Source: Phlebiopsis flavidoalba (Eukaryota; Basidiomycota; Agaricomycetes; Polyporales; Phanerochaetaceae). From it: DNA of 64,000 nt. The position numbers and the translations under genes are program-made. Shown here piece by piece: positions 47,801 through 59,645 of the stretch. The notes below the pieces were generated by a model. It ran no database searches and had not been told where the DNA came from. It saw nothing but the letters and a program-made list of their open reading frames with translations. The first letter of the stretch is position 1; each line of letters starts with the position of its first letter. Location: assembly GCA_035772785.1 (NCBI GenBank), contig JAOCPU010000030.1, positions 186,001 through 250,000 on the forward strand, in the 5' to 3' direction.

Positions 47801-48706
47801 TGCACGGGTTCCTACGCGGACCATCGGAGATCTCTCTACTGGCACAGATGTCATACCAAAGCGTCTTTCCTTGACACCGGCCTCGTCTCCAGAACCAGTC
47901 ACGCCTAATGATCGTCCGCCTCTCAGCCTGGACGAAAACTCGGATGCAACAGTCAAGCCGAGGGTCCGACATGGAATTACCGCGGCCGTGCCGCGCGACT
48001 TTGCAACTCGAGGGAGGTCCGAAGCCAGCTCGAACGCCTCACCGGCTCGTTCGTCATCACGCCGGGGAGCATGTCCTCGGCGGCGATGTCTACCTCCACT
48101 GGCGTCCTCGGCGCAGTTCGAGAGCGGCATGCGTGTGCTAGTCGTGGATGACGACCCGCTCACTCGGAAACTCATGACGCGAATGCTCACCCGACTTGGG
48201 ATGCAAGGTCACCACGGCCGAGAACGGGGAGATCGCACTCGACCTAATTTTAAATCCTGCTGCTGTTCGTTCCACACCGTCGTCCGAGGACACGGGTCAG
48301 TAGTGGGCTGGTCGCTGGGTCGGAGATTTCGACAGTCGGAGACGAGCGATATGCGGTGGTCTTCTTGGACAATCAGATGCCTGTAATGTCAGGTCTTGTA
48401 GCAGTGTCCAAGCTGAGGCGGCAAGGTCGAAGAGACTTTGTTGTTGTGTGTCACCGGTAAGCTTTCTCGTAAGGCACCTGTGTACGTGAGCTGACCATAC
48501 ATCGCCAAGGCAACGCGCTACTCACGGACCAGCAAGAATATCTGGAAGCTGGAGTCGACCAGTGAGTTACTACAGGAACTTGGTATCACAGCTGTGCTGA
48601 CTGAGTTGTCAGCGTCTTGACGAAACCCGTGCTCGAAAAAAGTCTCAAGGGCATGCTTGTCATCGCCGACGAGCGTAGACGGCAGTCGTGGTCAGCCGTC
48701 CTATGA
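44814..48706 (+). CDS. Membrane hybrid sensor histidine kinase
   Basis: Two-component sensor with kinase and receiver in one chain. A Ser/Gly-rich cytosolic head (MGMHVHWDRFLRKLGSG at 44814) is followed by membrane segments from about 45135 to 46090, including NTILILLRYRLWPFVYAFF and WAAAFYVVNWALAVGFIP. A coiled linker (HHSSQAERRLYTLRDQLKIQ) leads to the phospho-acceptor domain with TSYVFHEVRVPLNTALLAVQ; the His codon is 46275-46277. The ATPase domain shows the N box RQIITNLA then NACKFTPAGGKLL (split by an intron near 46780-46840), the G1 box VTDTGCGI (about 47190) and the G2 box GKGTGLGLALVRQIVKRSGG after a shift (about 47330-47400). A Ser/Pro/Thr-rich spacer follows. The receiver begins MRVLVVDDDPLTRKLMTRML (48129), has phospho-Asp in VFLDNQMPVMSG (codon 48368-48370) and Lys in VLTKPV, with stop at 48704. 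The signal is unknown. The start is the best ATG before the first helix. Confidence 0.88.
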
Positions 48707-49214
48707 CTCACCTCACGTCGCTGCCATAGCACGACTCTGAACGTCCTTTCTTGCATCTAGTCTTCTCTTCTTTGGGCCAACTGTTGTTCCATTGCTCTCT
48801 CGCACACGCACACTCCTGGACCATTGTCGCATTGCATCTTACAAGATATCCCCAGCAACACATCTCTATACGCAACTCACGTACATTATTCGTCCTATTT
48901 ACTATATGTTTACCTAGTTTGTCTTCCCACATCACACACACGAAGTTATGTATCAAGTAGTAGTAGTAGTATCGCCAGACGCCCAGAGCGGCTGGTCATG
49001 ACCTAGTAATGCCCAATTTCGTAGACAGGATAAGAGGGCGCACATACACGCGATTGCTTTTATTCCGTCCACATATTGACGACTAGTCCGATTTCGTTGC
49101 AACGAGCATGAGCTTTAGCATGAATTCAACCAACACGGATGGGATTATACAAGGAGAAATTCGCACTTAGCACACTACATATCCAATTTGCGCATACGGA
49201 CACTGAGATATAAA
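48707..49214. other. Convergent intergenic region
   Basis: About 500 bp between the 3' ends of the kinase and the ADIP-like gene. A short AGT/GTA trinucleotide repeat (TAGTAGTAGTAGTAGTA) lies near 48956-48972. No gene seen. Confidence 0.45.
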
Positions 49215-52200
49215 TTACCCTCTCCAAGCTCGCGGTGCAGGCGCAGCGTCGGCGCTCTCAATCGGCACTCGTCTTGGACCTCCCCGACTCTTTCCCTTTC
49301 AACCCGCCCTTCGGAGCCGCTCTCGCAGGCTCCAAGTCTTCGAGCTCAAGCGGTGGTACCACGCTTGGTGTTGTATACACCTTGCTCGTGCTCGTGCTCG
49401 CCTTGACAGATGCCCGAGTCCGTCTCTCGCCTGGCTTTGGAGCCTCACGGCCTGTTGCAGCCGTCGCCGAGGACCGTGTCTTTGCGCGGGTGCGAAGCCT
49501 TGGTCTGTATCCAGGGGACTCCGTCGGCGGTTTTCTTTCTCCTTAACCTTCCCCGCAGCTACTGTGTTTTCGTAGGCGTTACGGAGCATTTACCGGTTTG
49601 AGGCCCTCCCCTTGCCTTTCGTTATCCGGAGCCGTGTTCTTAACGTGCGCGCCCTGTGGGTGACGGCCGCGCGCGGGCGCTCGTGGCTTTGTTGCTCGGG
49701 GGACCGCTCGCGCACGCCTCCTTGCCCTTGCCGCCGAATGAGATCCTCGACCTCGTCCGCATCGCTTTCCTCCTCGAAAATCGTCCATCAGATCGTCCTT
49801 CTATGACGCCTAGCTCCTCCGCGAGACTAAGCTTGCGCGTCCGCCGAGCTGGCGTCGGGGAACAACGGCCGCATGGCTCATCTCCTGCGTCATCGTCCCT
49901 CGTCGTACCCGTTCATTAAATCCTCGGGTTTCATTCGACTCCGTTAGCGCATCGAGCTTGGGTATTGGCGGCGGCTCGTCGGGTGAATCGGGCGAATCTG
50001 CAAGCATGAGGACGCGGCTGAGGGGCTGGGTTTGACGGGTGAATACGCGTGAACCATGTGAGACGCCATGGGTTTCCCATTGGCCGAAGAATGCGACGGG
50101 AAGGCGTTTGTGGTACAGAAGGCGCAGGCGGGGGCCGAAGGAGCTTGTGATGGCGGTTTACTGATTGATTGATGAGAGGGGCTGATGAGGCTTGGTACAG
50201 GAGGAGCGATGGGCTGTAGCGGTTTGTGTAGACTCCAGGGAAAGGATTGCTGTCGCTCTGAGCAACGGAAGGTCTAACTTGATGGTCCTCGGCTTCGCTG
50301 GGAATTTGCATGGAGGGCAGGCACGCGAAGCAGGGGGGATGGCGGTGGAAGGACAACAAGGTAGGAATAAAGAGAGTGAGGAGGCGGCAGTCAGGCAGAA
50401 CTCTGGGATATGTGGTGGTGGCGGTTTGGGTGGACTGACAACCTCAGCGGGTCAGGCTTGCTACTCTTGACAGATCCGACCATCGCCCTTCTGTGTCATG
50501 GGCACTGAGGTTTGATAGCCGCGGCGCTCTTTGCACTTTCCTTTCGGTAGCCGGTGGCTGTATGGAGTCTCGTCTCCTTCGCTGCCAGCCTTCCGCTGTG
50601 GTCTGACTTTTGGCGATGACACTGCCGCAACGCCTGCACCAAACCCACCAGCGGATTCCCTGGCAGGAGTCTTGTGTTAGACTCATCTTGACATTCTTAG
50701 TCCTCACTGGTTTCGGGGGAAGCAGTGTCCAAAGCTTTAAACGCTTTGGCGCCGGGCTTTAGAAACCGATGCGAAGAGGTGACTGTTGGTTGTGGTTACC
50801 TCGGGGAGCGTCTCACGGGGGCATCTCACGGGCATTCGACGAGGGCTGGGCGCTGACCCATCTCATCGCGGTACGAGAGTGCTGGGCGGATGGCGGCGGG
50901 AGCGTAGAGCTGAAAACGTCGTCGACTTCAGCAGGTTTGGCTTGAAGCATGTTGGATGGTCACGCGACGGGTTTCGTCTTAGGCGCCTCCGGGGCACCGG
51001 AAGATACTCTTGACCGCCTTGTCTAGAGGATCCGGCAGTGTTCGATGGTCGGTGCAGTGGAGCTTCGCAGGTCGCACTGATGGTGGCGTTACGAAATGGG
51101 GGTATCGACTTTTGGACGGCGGTCTGGGGGTCTATGTGGGGTGGTTCCATTTGCACATCGTCAGCAGTCTAGCGCGTGAAATGGGTTAGTCGCTGGAATC
51201 TGGCGTGCTGGGTACCATATATCGACCCAGGGTCTCTGCATCGCTTCGACTTAGCTTCGAGAGGTCCGTGAGTTGAAATCTAATCTGCGTGGCCAGAGTT
51301 GAAGCCCTGCGTTTTCGCTTGTTTCTGTTCCATGGTTAATGGCTATCAGACTCAATTAATATCTCTGCTCACCGAAGGTCGCTACGCAACTTCTCAATCT
51401 CGATAGTTTGAACTTTCGGACCTCTTTGTGATGCTGTGCCGTTCTTGTTCACGCTCCTTTATCCTGGAGCTCATCTGCTTTGTGGAGGGAGCATGTTGAA
51501 CCTGTGGCGATTCTCCGTTATCGTTACTCTCAGAGGCTGGCTTCCTCGCTGTCGCCAAAGAAGCATGCTGCGGTGATACCATCGTCGACACTGATCTTGC
51601 TTCCTTCAGGATCTTCTCGGCCAAGGTTTCGTAGAGAATCGCGAAGTGATGTGAGGAGGGACGTGATCACTGTGGAGACAGTAAAGGGAACAGGAGGGGA
51701 CAGCGGGAAACAAGCCGACGGAGGTCAGGAGCTCGGCTGCAAAAACAGTAGGTTGAGATGTCTGAAAATATACCGAAAGGGGATGGCGTACTTCGACAAC
51801 ATTTTCTAGGCTGCTAACATCCTTTTTTATAACAAGGAGATCAGCCGCACCGGCTCTGGCTTGGAAGTCCACATTCTGCACTTCATTGGCCACGCGTACC
51901 CTAAATAACAGGGCCTTGAGGGCCCTATTTTCGTCGGCCAGCTCCTGACGATGCCGCAAAGATTCCTCCAGGGTCACTTCAAGATAGTCACCTGTTCGCC
52001 CTAGCATCTGCCGCCACCAGAGCTTGAGTTAAGAGCACTAGGCCCCAGAGACGAGGCACCATATTGGTTGAGTGCACTCTCATTGGCGTAACGAATACCG
52101 GCGACCCGCGTTACATATTGGTGCTCGGAAAGCCTTGCGACACTTTCTCCAAAAGTTTGTCTTTTTCCTTCTCAAAACTTCTTGATTTCTGCCCTGATGT

Positions 52201-52851
52201 GTCGCCCGAACTGATTGAAGGAGCGTACGGGTGCGTTGCAATTCTGCTTGTGAAGTCTTGAGGGACGAGGTTGTTGTTGTCAGGGTCCGCATCGTGGAGC
52301 TATAAGCGCGATACTCCCCTCCCTTGGGGCCGTTACATTAGATGCTTGAGACTGGGTGAGCAAACGCACGCTAGTCTAGCTTTGTGGACGTTCATTTCAC
52401 GCTCTGCATTGGCGGCAGTTTCCGTCGCCGGTGCGATACATTGATTGCAGTCTCTCATGATCATACGAGAGCGTCCGTATCTTTGTCGATAGTTGTTCTG
52501 TACGCGACATATCCTCCTGATATATCAAAAACAAAAGGCCACGAAGGGACGTTACATGACGTACACAAGAATGGAGACAGGGAACCATACCATCCTCTGG
52601 CCCAACATGGAGACAAAACATTTGAGGGCCCTGTCAGCGTCTTCCTTGCTTGCGCCTTCGAGTGATATTCCTTGGCCGTGCGCAAATCCATGGGCCTGTA
52701 ACTGCGAATTAACATATTCCCAGTGTCGCTGTATTAGTCTCTTCAATGGATTCCATGGAGTCGTCTTCCGGTTTGCCTGGAAGCTTGAGTGAAGGAAGTG
52801 AGGGGGAGCCGAGCGTCTCCAGCGGCCCAATGCACTTAGTTTGCTCGCCAT
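49215..52851 (-). CDS. ADIP-domain (afadin/alpha-actinin-binding-like) coiled-coil protein
   Basis: Related to SSX2IP/ADIP proteins that sit at microtubule-organising centres and junctions in animals. The start at 52851 reads MASKLSALGRWRRSAPPHFL, then TTPWNPLKRLIQRHWEYVNS QLQAHGFAHGQGISLEGASK and DADRALKCFVSMLGQRM, ending at a GTATGG donor (about 52575). After the intron EDMSRTEQLSTKIRTLSYDH ERLQSMYRT starts a coiled coil. TTTSSLKTSQAELQRTRTLL QSVRATHQ continues it (52280-52210), and GDYLEVTLEESLRHRQELAD ENRALKALLF follows (51990-51900), the conserved ADIP core. The remaining 2.5 kb is Ser/Pro/Arg-rich low-complexity text in shifting frames (for example SLAEELGVIEGRSDGRFSRR near 49850-49780). 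The C-terminal end near 49215 is uncertain. A role at the spindle pole body is inference. Confidence 0.8.
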
Positions 52852-54488
52852 TGATGGCGGCAGCACGACGACGACAGAGAGAACGATAGATAGCGAGCGA
52901 GACGTTGGCTAGCAATGCACCGAGTGGAGAGCTCAACCGCGACAGCTCACGTGATTCAAGTTTACGCCCTAGTACGCGACGGTCACAACCGGTCACAGCC
53001 AATTAGTCACGCGATGACCTCCCTCCGAGTCGCAGCCACGATAACGCCTACCTCGATGTTTGCTCCGCCTCGTCAGCTGGACAGCGTATCTAACTTAACC
53101 ATGCGTGAGGGAATATTATGCGGAAAAGTATATGTAGATAAAATACGTAACAGGTACGATGCACCTCTTGTGGTGTAATTCTTATGTATAATAACCTCTA
53201 ATCCTTAGGCCTCCTTCTGACTCCGCCGTAGCATTACCTCTTCTACCAAAGTAAATAAATGAGACCGTCGTGTCAGAGAAGATTCAACTCAATGCCGCTC
53301 AGTGACAGAATAGATCTCAAAGATAGGGCGAGGCGTTTTAAACGACAAGAGGAAACCATGTTTCGGTAAGACTTAGGGCACTTGCGAATGTCTCATCGCT
53401 TTTGCTTCTATATTAACATCATACCTATGGAGAGTCGTGAAGGATACCGGCTATATCTCTCCTTGCTTATCATATGTATCCCTCCCTATTGAGAAGATAG
53501 ACAGGTGAAACACAGGACGCGGTCTACCCGAACTGTAGTCCATAATAACAAGACTAATTCACATGTATGTGTCCGCAAATCTCAGTGTTAGCGTGCCTCA
53601 CAGCCTCGGTAGAACCAAGTATGCTCACTATCCAACTGCAGCCTAAATGGATGACCCTGAATTTCTAATGTGGTTACTCCTCCAAAAACGATGGGCTGTG
53701 GACGCTGAAGCTTGGAAGCATTGGTTGGTTCAGTAATTGCTTGATTTTCTGAGATTATTGCACATGTCTGCTGATGATCATTTCTAAAGGACGAATCAAG
53801 ATCTTCTGTTTGATCATGGTCAATTGTGCGACGGGGGGGAAAAAATCTCCTATCATAACGGTTTTCAGACCCAAGGCGAATGACGTCTCAAGCTATTGGG
53901 TCCGTTGACCCCCGGTGATGTTCCGTCCACCCTTGGACCGTGAAGTGGGTTCCCCGCTTCCTGCAGGCTCATGACATTCCGTGGATGGTTCTGATTGACT
54001 TCCATGCAGTGAGTAACTCGTGACTGATGTCATGATCATGCACCAATACGAGATTTGCGACAGTTGCCCTTCAGGTGACAATGGACCCCGCCGAAACGAT
54101 GATTGCGTTGTCGCTTCAGCGTTAGGGGGCCCTTTGGCCGTTTCGGGCATTGCCGGGCTCGTGAGCGAAGGCAATATCGCTACGTCAATGAAATGATCAA
54201 ATATGCAGGGCCTCCAGACCGAGGGCGACTTCACTTTTTACCACGGTCAATATACTGCAATACATTAACAGATGCTGGCACTGGAGCTTCTTGACGCACA
54301 TCGATTTTCAGAACAAGCCCCTCACTCGTGCAGTATTTATGACATCCCCCGGCGTTCATTCTGCTAACGCCTGAGTGATTGGTGGCTGAAGGGAATTCAT
54401 ACAATAGGCCCCGCAATGCCCCTGTAGTCGTACGCTTCCCTTTCCCCATAATCCTTGCGTCAATCAGGCGGTGTTTCGTGCTACATGG
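52852..54488. other. Intergenic 1.6 kb
   Basis: Divergent spacer between the ADIP-like gene and the second DUF6534 gene. 53180-53890 is A/T-rich without open frames of note. Two minus-strand frames at 53893-54234 and 54231-54449 abut and could be parts of one unrecognised gene (NVLQYIDRGKK, RVDGTSPGVNG), but support is weak. Confidence 0.35.
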
Positions 54489-56501
54489 ATGTCATGGCGA
54501 ATACTCACCGTTATTCCTGCCAAAACGGGCTTAACCTCGACGTTAGCGTTTTGGACCGCTGTATTGGGGTAAGCCCTATCGTCCCTCGTTACACTGTCCC
54601 GCTGACACCGCAAGCCCCACAGGCTTTCTTGTTGCATTAGTGTATGTATTCTTAAACACCTTCCCGACTCAGTGCTGATCGCTATCCCAACGCAGTTTTA
54701 AACCGGTATCAATATTGTGCAAGCGTATTCTTTATTTTGTGTCCACCTCTGATAGCTCGAGGACAAAGATGATTGTGCGTGTATTTGCGTCACGCCCTAG
54801 GAACTCTGATTGACATGAAACAAACACAGGCGTTATCGATGTTGTAAGCCGTTCCCTTTGTTTGCAGCTCCGAGACCAGAGATTCGACGGGTGTTTGTGC
54901 TAGGCTCTTCAACTTGACCTCGTCAGCCTTGGTGGCACAGTCTCTATATTACTACCTCGTGCGTTCCACCATTCTGCCGTCACAAATTGGTGTTCTAACG
55001 GCATAATGACCAGGTGCCGCATTTTGGATCTCTGGCTCCGTTTAGCAGGCTCACGAAGTTGGTGTCGATTGTCCTGACCGTGTGCTCAACTCACTAGCAA
55101 TTCTTCAATCGTACAGTGAACTTTCGGCAGAGTGCCTCATCTCTACCATCATGACGTTCATGTAAGGCCCTCATTTCACGTCACCACCCGTTTTCAGTCT
55201 TTGAAAACGATATATGGCTGTCAGATCTCAGATGTATTTTGCCCTACAACTGTGGAATGGTAAGCGACCGTGTAGTCTCAGACCCGTTCGGATTAAACAA
55301 GATTCATAAATATGGCTTCATTAGTCTCCAATCGAGTTCAGTGGGGTGGAACATTTCACCGCTTGGGCTGTGGTGGTGCGTCAAGCCGTGTTGAATATCC
55401 GCACTCGTATTAATTGTAGGTATACAGGCAGTGCTCGCGATTGTCACCCTCAGTAGGTAAAGCCATTTTCCTTAGAATTTTTACACCTTCTAATTTTCTA
55501 CCCCTTCCGCGCAGTCTTTGGTACCGGTCAGTTCAGCCACAATATTTGGCGCGAAAATTTCCTGACCCACCCGCCCCCGTAAGCATGCCCGTCAATCATG
55601 ATCGTTCAACCACATGCTGTCCTCGAGACCAGAGGCGGTCTGTTCAACGTGAGAAAAGCTTAAGCATTAAACACAGGAAACATGCGTGTTGATATATGTA
55701 TATTAGATTTTTCTTTGGAATAGCCAAGGGTTTCGGCTTGCGCTTACTGACATCGTGGCTACAATAGCGATGTGTCTGCTACGTGTAGCTTCCCGGACTG
55801 GATTTAACGGCGAGTCTGAGGTGCATCTTGTAACACATTTCTATACTTACTTTGGCTTCCATAAGGGACCAATGCGCTCACCTCAACTCACTCTCATTCA
55901 ATATGTCATTCAACGCTGGAATCATTGTCTCACCCTGATTCAACTTTCACTCTGTTATCGTCTTCTTCGCAGCTCCAAATCACCTCTATTGGTCCTGCGT
56001 CATTTACAGCGTACGCCCGGGTAAAGTTGATCGAGGGACGGCGATTGTCTAGGTGTTCCCTTCCATGTGAATGTGACACCAAACTATACGCGAACACGTT
56101 CTGTAAGAGTCTTTATTTTATCACAGTTGTATCCCGTCGCTCACGCCAATGTCAGTTTCAGTGTGGGTTGCTCGGTCTCTACTCTTTTCAAAGTTAAAAC
56201 AACCTTTTCAGGCTTAACAGCCGTGAGGAAATTCAGCGAAATCATGTTCGAGCGAGAGTTTGTGCAACGAATGAGTGCATCCGCACACATTCAATCAAAG
56301 CCTAAGCCCCAGCGACATGGTCCTTTTGTCGAGAAGGTATGCCAAGCATTGACCAGACATCTTCCCAGCCCTTTTCTCATGTTAAAATCCACCAGCTGGA
56401 AATACGGCACCTCAACTCCGCCAGCGATCGATCTGCGAGGACGGAATTACGACGGCAACATGCCTACTGTTACGAAGACCGTGGTCATTCGAGATCTTTG
56501 A
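54489..56501 (+). CDS. Seven-transmembrane protein, DUF6534 type (2)
   Basis: Second member of the agaricomycete DUF6534 membrane family. The first exon reads VIPAKTGLTSTL, the usual family start, and ends near 54569 at a GTAAGC donor; the intron runs to CCCCACAG (about 54621) and continues GFLVALVYVFLNTF. Further pieces are LTSSALVAQSLYYYLV, HFGSLAPFSRLTKLVSIV, SELSAECLISTIMTFM (about 55115-55160) and RSQMYFALQLWN, a segment highly typical of these proteins. The C-terminal part has VNVTPNYTRT and SVSTLFKVKTTFSG, followed by a hydrophilic tail, EFVQRMSASAHIQSKPKPQR, and IDLRGRNYDGNMPTVTKTVV IRDL with stop at 56499. Several small introns and shifts. Function unknown; adjacent to a convergent DUF6533 gene. 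Confidence 0.72.
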
Positions 56502-56808
56502 GCTTGACGCTAAGCTCCTACGTACGCATCCCGCGATACGACGTCACAGCGTCTTGGCGTGTACCAACTTTTTCTAATCATTGGCTGTTGTGTGGGCCTG
56601 TTGTGTGTTCCGCTACTGCCACCGTCAACTATTTAATATTTTAAGTTATTGAACACGGGGGCGCGGTAGCCTCGAAAATTGTGCAACTATCTTACACATC
56701 CCATACAGCCCAGCGGCCTATAGCTTAAATACATATTCAGCTCACACCCCTAACGGCATAACAGAAGCGAAGTGAAGCTTAATCTCGGGAAGTTTGAATT
56801 CAAGTCAA

Positions 56809-58577
56809 TCAAGGGTAAATAACTGGGGGGCATGCGTCACGCATGATATTGACGATGACTGACTGAGGATGATGGAAGGCCCGAATCATCAACGTTTTCC
56901 TGGTCTTGTCTTCCTCCGTCGCGCTTTTGTCCGTTTCGGACGTTTCGAGGTTGAACATGTCCACATCTTTCGGCTTCTGGCTCGTCGACCCGCGCAAGGG
57001 ACTCGCACCCAATATTCTCGAGGAAACTGACAGGCTGTCGAAAAACCCAAGGTTATTTCCGCCGGTAGGGACTTTGTCGTGGACATGTTGCCCGCCGTGT
57101 CCAAAGATCGAAGGTTCATTGATGAATCGATTGATCAATATTGCCGGCTTCAGCTTCATGAGCACGAGGTACAAGCGAAAGATATGAAGACTTGACATAA
57201 TCGCCAGGAAATTGAAGGTGTATGTGCATGTTCTGTGCAGAGGTCAGTGATATGCTTAATAGAAATTCTTAGGAAAATGCCCCGCGACGCACCGCCATTG
57301 TCAGTCACAATCTGCAATATGTTAATGAGGAACAATGCCCTGATCAATGGGTATGTCGACTATGAGCAGACTGGATAACGCGCCGCGCATTGCAACATAC
57401 ACAAAATAGATAGTTCCTAGAACATTGTTCAGGACAATCTTGGACTCGGACGCGCGAAAACATCAAAGCTTCACGTACCATCTCGAAGAACACAGGAAAA
57501 GATGGACATAGACATGCCCAGCTGGCGTCCCTCCCGCCAAGAGCGGAAGGTGTTCATCCATGTCACTGTAATTAGTATAATGTCTGCGATGATAGCCGAG
57601 ATGCGACAGGTAATCCACAACTGTTCAAGGTCATTAGCGTACAAACACTTCGGTGCAGATAATCAGCATGCACTGACATCTGCGAGAGAAATACGAGTGA
57701 ATTCAGTCAATATGACTGGGATGCCCGAGGATATCATCACCAACATACGCTTGTACTGATTTCATACCCAGTTCGACACTGGTGGCGAGAGCTCAATGCA
57801 GGAATAGAGTGGTGCTCCATAGTACCGGAAACGTGGATACTCCCAGAACCGTACTAGATTTCAAGCTGACGCTAAGCGAAGAAGTCTCTCAAGTTGCTAC
57901 TCACAGCATTGACCCGGTAATCTGGAATACTAAACCTATCAAAACCTATCGCGCCGACTATCACTGCTGGGAGGATCTTGCGCTTTTTTCTTCCTACTGC
58001 GTATCCCAAAAAACACGGAGTGCTGAAAATACTAGAAATGGAATGTTCAAACTGTACACTCCAATTTTTCCGTAAAAATGGTACCACGCACCGGAAACTT
58101 GCACAGTACTCAACATGCTTGTAATCTGGAGCAGGATGCCGACCGGAGGACAGCGTTGGGGAATTCTCAGCTTCAAATTCGAGAATTGCGGAGGACGAAC
58201 CTACTTCTATAAATATAAAGAGTGTTAAAAGCTGTTTGATTACGACCCCCGAGATGCGCTTCAAGACGATCTGACCTGCCTTCGTTGACGGACTTATCGT
58301 GAGGAGGGCATCGAGCACCCATCACCCATCTGACACTGATCAGCAGACTAGAAGTTGCGTTAAGCCCCTTTGCCCATCCAAGGTTCACTTCGTCAGATAG
58401 CGTCACAAGAAACTCGTATATCGCTAGACCTGAAGAAAGTATCTGGTTGAGTCTAATTTGCACATGGATGCTGGACGGCCACAGCGCGAATTCCTCAGCT
58501 GACGTACATGAAGGGGACATGCCACAAAATAATTTGATAGGAAAACTAGTCGTTTCCCATAAGTTGGTCGTTGACAA
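56809..58577 (-). CDS. Seven-transmembrane protein, DUF6533 type
   Basis: Agaricomycete-restricted membrane family with the N-terminal DUF6533 signature. The start at 58577 reads MSTTNLWETTSFPIKLFCGM, then LAIYEFLVTLSDEVNLGWAK, which corresponds to the family motif (Y-[ED]-x-L-x-T-L-x-x-E-V). Helical segments follow in order: VVIKQLLTLFIFIEVGSSSA, SALRVFWD (about 58030-58000), ILPAVIVGAIGF, ITCRISAIIADIILIVTWMN (about 57620-57560) and a final loop. The C-terminal exon has MSSLHIFRLYLVLMKLKPA and a hydrophilic tail, LGASPLRGSTSQKPKDVDMF, with stop at 56809. It converges on the neighbouring DUF6534 gene across about 300 bp. Function unknown; a receptor-like role is only a guess. Confidence 0.78.
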
Positions 58578-59645
58578 GTAAGCTCAACTTGGACTCACAG
58601 TTCGGCGTAGGTGTCACCGGTGCCCCGACATGATTTAGAATCTCTAAGTGGCCAGTACTTTGGGATGGGCGGCTGGTGGCGAGTGGTCTTTCGCATACTT
58701 CTCCTGCCGGGGTTAAGTAGATGCTAAGACAGCGTCCGTTTCAGGACATGCGATTAATTGGTACACTGCATCCATTGCGTTTGTTTCAGATTTTCGCTGA
58801 AAGAGGTCAGTGGGAGGTGAGTAGGAAGCATTATTGCTATATTTACTTCCTTCTGTGGCATCGCTCGTCGATCGCAGCACCTCCTTATCAGCAAAGCACT
58901 CTCTTGCGCACATCTCACACGAAAGCGCTCGAGCTGACACTCAAAATTGACAGAGGCAATGCATATATTCGATGGTTGCACGACACGTATGTGATGATTA
59001 AACCTCTATTCGAAGGAGTCAGAGCGGTGGGGCTGCGAAACTTCCGCGTGGTCTAGTATCGGAAGAGCAAAACCATACTCACTTTCGGAGAGGCACAAGC
59101 TTGATTGGGGAGCTAAATTAGCCCGTGTTATGCTTGATTGAGAACGAGAACCAAAATGCTGAGTCAATATTGCATACTTGGCCAGGGACGTACGCTCTGC
59201 TGGTGACAGTTGTCATCAAAGGCGGTTTGATGCGCCAGCGCCACAAATGCCGACAGTTGCCGAAAATAGAAGATTGAAGGCGTGCGACGGTCCGACCGAC
59301 TCCGACATCGCCCGACGCCGGTCATGGCCATTTACAGAGCTCCCACAACTTGAAGTTTAATAGGCAAGAGGCTGAGATATCTATATATTTATGGATCATC
59401 AACAAATGGAATAGAAGTGCAAAAAAGGGAGACTATGGAAAGTAAACCACTAACTAGGGTGGAATTCAACATTAATCGCTACTGAGTACTATTGCCACAG
59501 GACATGACCGCTGTGCAATGAGCTTGAGATTAACAGCCCACTATACTACCGTAAGACTCGTAAGACTCGCATAGCCATCCGCCATCACAAGGTACTTAGT
59601 CTACATGCTAGACAGCTCCGCTGTCCGCGCTCTGCCTTTGGGAGA
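58578..59645. other. Intergenic 1.07 kb
   Basis: 5' flank of the DUF6533 gene and 3' flank of the carboxypeptidase. A plus-strand frame at 58721-59056 (111 codons) has no motif. A tandem GTAAGACTC GTAAGACTC lies near 59551-59568. Nothing else seen. Confidence 0.4.

Noticed and set aside
54455..56501. STE3-type pheromone receptor (mating locus)
   Set aside because: Considered because of 7TM character, but the SELSAECLISTIMTF and HFGSLAPFSRLTK segments fit DUF6534 proteins; no STE3 motif or pheromone precursor with a CaaX end was seen nearby.
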